From positions 36,930 through 63,996 of the forward strand of contig DJGV01000017.1 in assembly GCA_002432805.1 (NCBI GenBank): 27,067 nucleotides of DNA, written 5' to 3'. The notes under the pieces are model-generated. The model was not told where the DNA came from. It searched no databases and saw only the letters and a list, made by a program, of their open reading frames with translations. Below are positions 22,852 to 27,067 of the stretch, piece by piece; the first letter of the stretch is position 1, and every line of letters starts with the position of its first letter. A program made the position numbers and the translations under genes. Source of the stretch: Fervidobacterium sp. UBA5837. Its GTDB lineage: Bacteria; Thermotogota; Thermotogae; Thermotogales; Fervidobacteriaceae.

Positions 22852-22861
22852 GTGGTATAAT
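22833..22861 (+). promoter_or_regulatory. Promoter of the aldo-keto reductase gene
   Basis: TTGCAT (22833-22838) and TATAAT (22856-22861) are 17 bp apart, with an extended -10 (TGGTATAAT). Transcription would start near 22868. The -35 lies within the upstream terminator hairpin. Confidence 0.8.
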
Positions 22862-22863
22862 AA

Positions 22864-22896
22864 TTCGTAGTACGAACCAATTGTGCTTATAGCACA
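22864..22896 (+). promoter_or_regulatory. Two operator-like palindromes over the aldo-keto reductase transcription start
   Basis: TTCGTAGTACGAA (22864-22876) has perfect 6-bp arms around one base and covers the expected start site. TGTGCTTATAGCACA (22882-22896) has perfect 6-bp arms around three bases. They are five bases apart. Both lie just downstream of the -10, where a repressor would block transcription. No regulator gene is adjacent. Confidence 0.55.
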
Positions 22897-22921
22897 CAGG
22901 AAATATCTGGAGGTGAGATTG

Positions 22922-23875
22922 ATGGAATATCGAAAAGTTGGCAAGTGGGGAGTAAAGATCAGTGAGCTTTCGATCGGTTCATGGCTAACTCTTGGAAATC
23001 AGTTAGATTATGAGGGAACAAGAAAGATCATAAGATACGGTGTTGAAAACGGCGTTAATTTTATTGATACAGCTGAAGGATATGCTGATGGGATTGCAGA
23101 ATCGATACTCGGTAAAGTGCTGAAGGAATATCGTAGAGAGGATCTTGTTGTGTCAACGAAGATTTTCTGGGGTGGAAGTGGCCCAAACGATCAGGGACTT
23201 TCAAGAAAGCACTTGATAGAAGGTATCAGGAATTCATTAAAGAGATTGCAATTAGAGTATGTGGACATCGTCTATTGCCACAGGCCTGATCCCCAAGTAC
23301 CGATGGAAGAAGTAGTCTGGGCAATGGATCAAATTCTGCGCAACGGGCAAGCTCTTTATTGGGGAACGAGCGAATGGAGTGCAGAACAGATAGAAAAGGC
23401 ACATATCGTTGCAAAAGAATTGAATTGCATGCCTCCTATAGTTGAGCAGCCACAGTACAATTTGATTGTAAAAAAGAGGGTTGAGGAGGAGTACGCTCCG
23501 ATATATGCGAAATATGGTATGGGGTTGACTACGTTTAGCCCATTGGCATCTGGTGTACTGAGCGGCAAGTATCTCGATGGGATACCAGAAGGTTCTCGTT
23601 TGGATAGATGGCCCTGGCTGAAAAAGTCAATGGAAGAGAAAGGAATATTTGAAGGAGAAACTGTGAACAAACTCAAGAGAATAAGAGAGATTGCAACAAG
23701 TTTAGATGCTACCATGTCACAACTTGCACTTGCATGGTGTTTGAAGAACAAGAACGTCAGTAGTGTCATACTCGGTGTCAGTTCACTAAATCAGCTTGCA
23801 GAAAATCTTAAGGCAGTTGAAGTAAAAGAGAAGATCACAGACGAGATTTATAGAGAACTTAGTTTAATGTTCTGA
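22922..23875 (+). CDS. Aldo-keto reductase, Kv-beta-like branch (317 aa)
   Basis: This is an NAD(P)H-dependent oxidoreductase with the (beta/alpha)8 aldo-keto reductase fold. The catalytic tetrad is complete: Asp49 and Tyr54 in FIDTAEGYADG, Lys80 in STKIFWGG, and His120 in YCHRPDP. SEWSAEQIEKA and FSPLASGVLSGKY are typical of the Kv-beta/AKR6-like group. The substrate cannot be predicted. ATG 22922 is chosen because GGAGGTGA (22909-22916) lies five bases upstream; a longer reading from 22883 would include that site and part of the second palindrome. It has its own promoter and terminator and appears to be a single-gene unit. Confidence 0.92.
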   Translation: MEYRKVGKWGVKISELSIGSWLTLGNQLDYEGTRKIIRYGVENGVNFIDTAEGYADGIAESILGKVLKEYRREDLVVSTKIFWGGSGPNDQGLSRKHLIEGIRNSLKRLQLEYVDIVYCHRPDPQVPMEEVVWAMDQILRNGQALYWGTSEWSAEQIEKAHIVAKELNCMPPIVEQPQYNLIVKKRVEEEYAPIYAKYGMGLTTFSPLASGVLSGKYLDGIPEGSRLDRWPWLKKSMEEKGIFEGETVNKLKRIREIATSLDATMSQLALAWCLKNKNVSSVILGVSSLNQLAENLKAVEVKEKITDEIYRELSLMF

Positions 23876-23896
23876 TTTTTGCCATAGAAATGACTT

Positions 23897-23930
23897 AAAA
23901 AGGCCGAGGAAATGACTCCTCGGCCTTTTT
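23897..23930. terminator. Bidirectional terminator between convergent genes
   Basis: AAAAAGGCCGAGGA (23897-23910) and its perfect complement (23917-23930) enclose a 6-base loop. The GC-rich core flanked by A and T runs gives a U-tract on both strands. It serves the aldo-keto reductase from the left and the alpha-mannosidase from the right. Confidence 0.95.
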
Positions 23931-23964
23931 GTAAGATGCTTTTTCGTGTTAGATTGGTATCAAA

Positions 23965-26900
23965 TTAGTTCAATTCAAATGTATAGAACTTGAATGGCTT
24001 AAAATCGAATGTAACACAATTATCTTTGATTTCTAGTTCTTGGAGCCTATTTTCAAGTGCATCTACCAAAGATACCTTTCTTATTGCCCTGTCACTTTGC
24101 ATGGATAGCTTTATAGCTGAAGTACCTGAGCTGCCGACGCTTTCCAATATTCTTAGATACAACTTACCATCTGTCTTCCTGAATGAAAGAATCCTGAAAT
24201 TATCGTTCAGTACCTGTACATTGATCGAAGACGTCGTAATCTTTCCATTGAATACAGTCATCTTTCTATTAAGACTTTCCGCACGCTTATAGAACTCTTT
24301 TACATCGCAAGATGGATGGACATATATAGAGTATGCAAACTCGTGATAGCCTTCGTCAGCATAAAAATCCGGATAAATTCCAGCCTTTAATAGTGTCATC
24401 TCCATCGTTGAACCATTCACCTTGTGGCCATATTTCCCATCGTTGATAATACACACACCGTAGTCGTACTGAGAGAGGTCTACCCAACTATGCGCAAGCG
24501 CTTCAAAACGTGCCTGCTCAAAATTTGTGTTGCTATGAGTGGGTCTCTCTATGTATCCACCATCTATGTCGTACTTTGCATATCTACTCAATATATTCGT
24601 TGGAAATAACGCTTTAAGCAGCGTTCTTCTGTGATGCCAATCCAATTTCGTGTGGACTTTTAGTTCATCACTACCCCTATCCAGAACGTAGAACTGCTCA
24701 ATTGTGCTTGAATCGAACAAGTACACGACACGTATGACCTGCCTAATCGCATTTTTCTCTACAAGTTCTATCTTGGAAGCACTCAATCTGCGTTCTGAAC
24801 CTTTACTCCTCACATCTATATCCCAGTTTTCCCAATATGCAGGTACATCTCCATATACAGTGAGTAAATTACCTGCATGTTCAAAAGCCCATTTTCCAAG
24901 TGACTTGTTGAAAACATTGACTGAGCCATCCTCTTTGACGATGACCTTTAGTTTATCATTTTCCATCGAATAGTTGCTTACTCGCTTTTGCGCCTGCAAA
25001 TCTGCTTCATCTTCCAAATCATCTTCCATATCTGCAATTCTAAGTGCCCTAAAACCAAGCTCAGGTATTTTCTCATCGGTATCGTATACGTACATTCCAT
25101 CAAATGTTTTTGCACAATCAATCTGTTTATCACCATCAAACATTCTTAGTGGCTTGTCATAGACAAAATGAACACTTTGCTCAAAAGAAGAGGGGTTGAA
25201 AAGCGTAATGTAATTTGGATGCTGCTCTGCTTTTGATTCAACTATACTCTTTTGAAGCTTGATACATTCTTCAATCACGTACTTCAATTCATTTTCAGCA
25301 TCTTCGTACACTTCTCTGATAGCCGAGCCAGGAAGGATATCGTGAAATTCGTTGTGCAACAACATCTTCCACAATTCATCTATGCGTTCTTGGTAATTAC
25401 CATCGAAGAGTGCATTTATGATTTCGATATTTCTCAATTCATTCTCTGCACGTCTGTGCAGTTTTTTCGTGCGGCTTTGAGATGTGAGCGTTCCCCTGTG
25501 TAGTTCTAAATACAACTCACCATCCCAAACGGGCAATTTAGCACTGTCGATTTTCTGATCCAAACTTTCCATAAACTGTTCGGCAGTGGAGTACTCAACG
25601 TACGGTACACCAGGTATCTCATTTAATGGTACATAATTTTCACACATCTCTTCTGTAGGTCCGCCACCACCGTCTCCGTAACCAAACGATAAGAAAAACT
25701 CATTTGTTATATCCTTCTGTCTGAAGTTACTGAACGTATTTATCAAAGACTTTGCATTAACTCTACCGTTGTATCCATCTTCAAAGTTTTTGAAATTGTA
25801 GTAAATTACTTCAGAGGCATCTATCCCTCTCCAGAGACATATATCGTATGGAAAATTGTTGGCCTCATTCCAATTGAGTTTTGTCGTGACAAAGTAATCT
25901 ATACCTGACTGTTTCATCACCTGAGGCAATATCCAAGAAAAACCGAACACATCCGGAAGCCATGCAACTTTACTCTTTACGCCAAACTCTTTGAGAAAGA
26001 ACTTTTGACCGTAATAGAATTGCCTTATCAATGATTCGATACTTGGCACATTGCAATCGGATTCAACCCACATACCTCCGACTGTTTCCCATCGTCCACT
26101 CTTGATCAATGATCTGATCTCCTCAAAAACTTGAGGATGTGACTTTTTCACATCTTCGTACATCTGCGCTGAAGATTGAATGTAGATGAACTGCGGATAT
26201 CTCTTTGCCAATTGTATTGCATTCGAGAATGTTCTAACTATCTTTCTCTTCGTTTCGTCTATTGGCCAAAGCCAAGCATAATCGATGTGTGCGTGTCCTG
26301 CAACAAACGCTTTACCAATTTTCGGGAATAGTTCATTCAACTTTCCTACCTTACTTCTATAGACATCGAATGATTCCGTCAAACTCATTTTCACTTTCTC
26401 ATCATATACACATTCATCGGGAAAGTCTGGATGAGACCAAGTTGACATCACTTGATCAAAGATACTTGGATTTTCCGTAATTGTCTTGATGTAAACATTG
26501 GTAGACCTAGGAACGTACAAATTAGACAAGAATTCATCCGTCACGTCTATGAGTGCCTTTGCAAGGTTTTCGTCTTTAGTTTCATTGGCAACCTCTACAA
26601 CATTCTTCGCAAAGTTCAGAATCTTCCACATATCCTCATCGTACACAATCCACTTTGAGTACTTGAAAACACTCTCTTCCCTTGAACCGAAAAGTCCCCT
26701 TGCAACGGTCTGTACCTCGATCGTATGCTTCTGTTCATCGCAAAATGGTGTTAAATTGACTTCTTTGTGATATTGATTTATCTCACCGTATGGTTTTTCA
26801 TCTATCAAGACCAAACTCTCTCCACCAAACCAACCGCGTAGATAAAGCTTTTCGTTCGGTCTTAGTTTTTCAAATGTAAATGCATTCTTAAAATGGACAG

Positions 26901-27054
26901 GATTACCGGAGTAATCCCAAGTGTACGGAGTTTTTATGACCTTATCATAGAAAGTCCATCCATCAAAAGATTCCTTCCTCACAATGGTAAATGGTAAAAG
27001 TTCTCCAAGTAACCTGTAAAGTCGTCCAATTTCTCGATCTCTGCTCCGTTCCAT
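23965..27054 (-). CDS. Alpha-mannosidase, glycoside hydrolase family 38 (1029 aa)
   Basis: This retaining zinc-dependent exo-alpha-mannosidase probably trims mannose-containing oligosaccharides in the cytoplasm, since no signal peptide is seen. An N-terminal beta domain (about residues 30-140) precedes the GH38 catalytic domain. GHAHIDYAWLW supplies zinc ligands His256 and Asp258, and Asp368 in WLPDVFGFSW is the nucleophile. A zinc-ligand His is likely in ELHRGT. The mid and C-terminal beta domains fill the remaining 450 residues. A family relative is known from T. maritima. The ATG at 27054 has GAGGAGG six bases upstream at the window edge, so the gene is complete. Any promoter or upstream sugar-uptake genes lie beyond the window. 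Confidence 0.95.
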   Translation of the reverse strand: MERSRDREIGRLYRLLGELLPFTIVRKESFDGWTFYDKVIKTPYTWDYSGNPVHFKNAFTFEKLRPNEKLYLRGWFGGESLVLIDEKPYGEINQYHKEVNLTPFCDEQKHTIEVQTVARGLFGSREESVFKYSKWIVYDEDMWKILNFAKNVVEVANETKDENLAKALIDVTDEFLSNLYVPRSTNVYIKTITENPSIFDQVMSTWSHPDFPDECVYDEKVKMSLTESFDVYRSKVGKLNELFPKIGKAFVAGHAHIDYAWLWPIDETKRKIVRTFSNAIQLAKRYPQFIYIQSSAQMYEDVKKSHPQVFEEIRSLIKSGRWETVGGMWVESDCNVPSIESLIRQFYYGQKFFLKEFGVKSKVAWLPDVFGFSWILPQVMKQSGIDYFVTTKLNWNEANNFPYDICLWRGIDASEVIYYNFKNFEDGYNGRVNAKSLINTFSNFRQKDITNEFFLSFGYGDGGGGPTEEMCENYVPLNEIPGVPYVEYSTAEQFMESLDQKIDSAKLPVWDGELYLELHRGTLTSQSRTKKLHRRAENELRNIEIINALFDGNYQERIDELWKMLLHNEFHDILPGSAIREVYEDAENELKYVIEECIKLQKSIVESKAEQHPNYITLFNPSSFEQSVHFVYDKPLRMFDGDKQIDCAKTFDGMYVYDTDEKIPELGFRALRIADMEDDLEDEADLQAQKRVSNYSMENDKLKVIVKEDGSVNVFNKSLGKWAFEHAGNLLTVYGDVPAYWENWDIDVRSKGSERRLSASKIELVEKNAIRQVIRVVYLFDSSTIEQFYVLDRGSDELKVHTKLDWHHRRTLLKALFPTNILSRYAKYDIDGGYIERPTHSNTNFEQARFEALAHSWVDLSQYDYGVCIINDGKYGHKVNGSTMEMTLLKAGIYPDFYADEGYHEFAYSIYVHPSCDVKEFYKRAESLNRKMTVFNGKITTSSINVQVLNDNFRILSFRKTDGKLYLRILESVGSSGTSAIKLSMQSDRAIRKVSLVDALENRLQELEIKDNCVTFDFKPFKFYTFELN

Positions 27055-27067
27055 AGCTATCCTCCTC

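Noticed and set aside
1..27067. CRISPR arrays, insertion sequences or prophage
   Set aside because: No regularly spaced repeats, transposase, integrase or phage genes; base composition and coding style are even across the window.

Overview
The window looks like a chromosomal segment of a thermophilic, anaerobic member of the Thermotogota, most likely close to Fervidobacterium or Thermosipho. I infer this from the AT-rich, AGA/AGG-rich coding style, from GTG/TTG starts behind strong GGAGG-type ribosome binding sites, and from gene content. The block metG-gyrA-archease-lexA-STAS-STAS-rpiB resembles, from memory, the order TM1085-TM1080 of Thermotoga maritima. An Omp85/BamA protein ending in Phe fits a bacterium with a toga outer membrane. 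No transposon, phage, CRISPR array or rRNA is visible.

Left part (1-2250, minus strand): a response regulator, a sensor kinase and a 77-residue unknown protein form one operon. It is preceded by a perfect 11-bp-spaced direct repeat that looks like an OmpR-family operator. A tRNA-Ser(CGA) with its own promoter sits on the plus strand at 2386-2474. From 12391 down to 2505 runs a long minus-strand run of tightly packed or overlapping genes: metG, gyrA, archease, lexA, two STAS proteins, rpiB, an HDAC-family deacetylase, yqeY, an Elp3-like radical SAM protein and a membrane-anchored unknown protein. A 313-bp intergenic stretch (12392-12704) holds the metG promoter, a terminator and a three-unit 10-bp repeat. 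Upstream of it, tdk overlaps a secreted 5'-nucleotidase-like protein with a LysM domain whose metal-binding motifs are almost all lost.

Strand switch at about 15.1 kb: a perfect 16-bp palindrome carries an extended -10 for the rightward operon (15202-22810). That operon holds tatD, ruvA, an unknown gene with an odd start, a DRTGG-like/PHP/HATPase trio, bamA, an archaeal-type 8-oxoguanine glycosylase and a formimidoyltransferase, and it ends at a clear terminator. The trio is the kind of set usually seen beside electron-bifurcating [FeFe] hydrogenase genes, but no hydrogenase gene is present here. After the terminator comes an aldo-keto reductase gene with two operator-like palindromes, then a bidirectional terminator, then a convergent GH38 alpha-mannosidase that is complete with its ribosome binding site at the right edge.

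The items I would look at first are the catalytically degenerate LysM nucleotidase, the orphan DRTGG-PHP-HATPase trio, the apparent -1 slip or missing G at the start of the 16.6-17.2 kb gene, the 12-codon leader ORF with a hairpin in front of the formimidoyltransferase, and the palindromic control region of the aldo-keto reductase.
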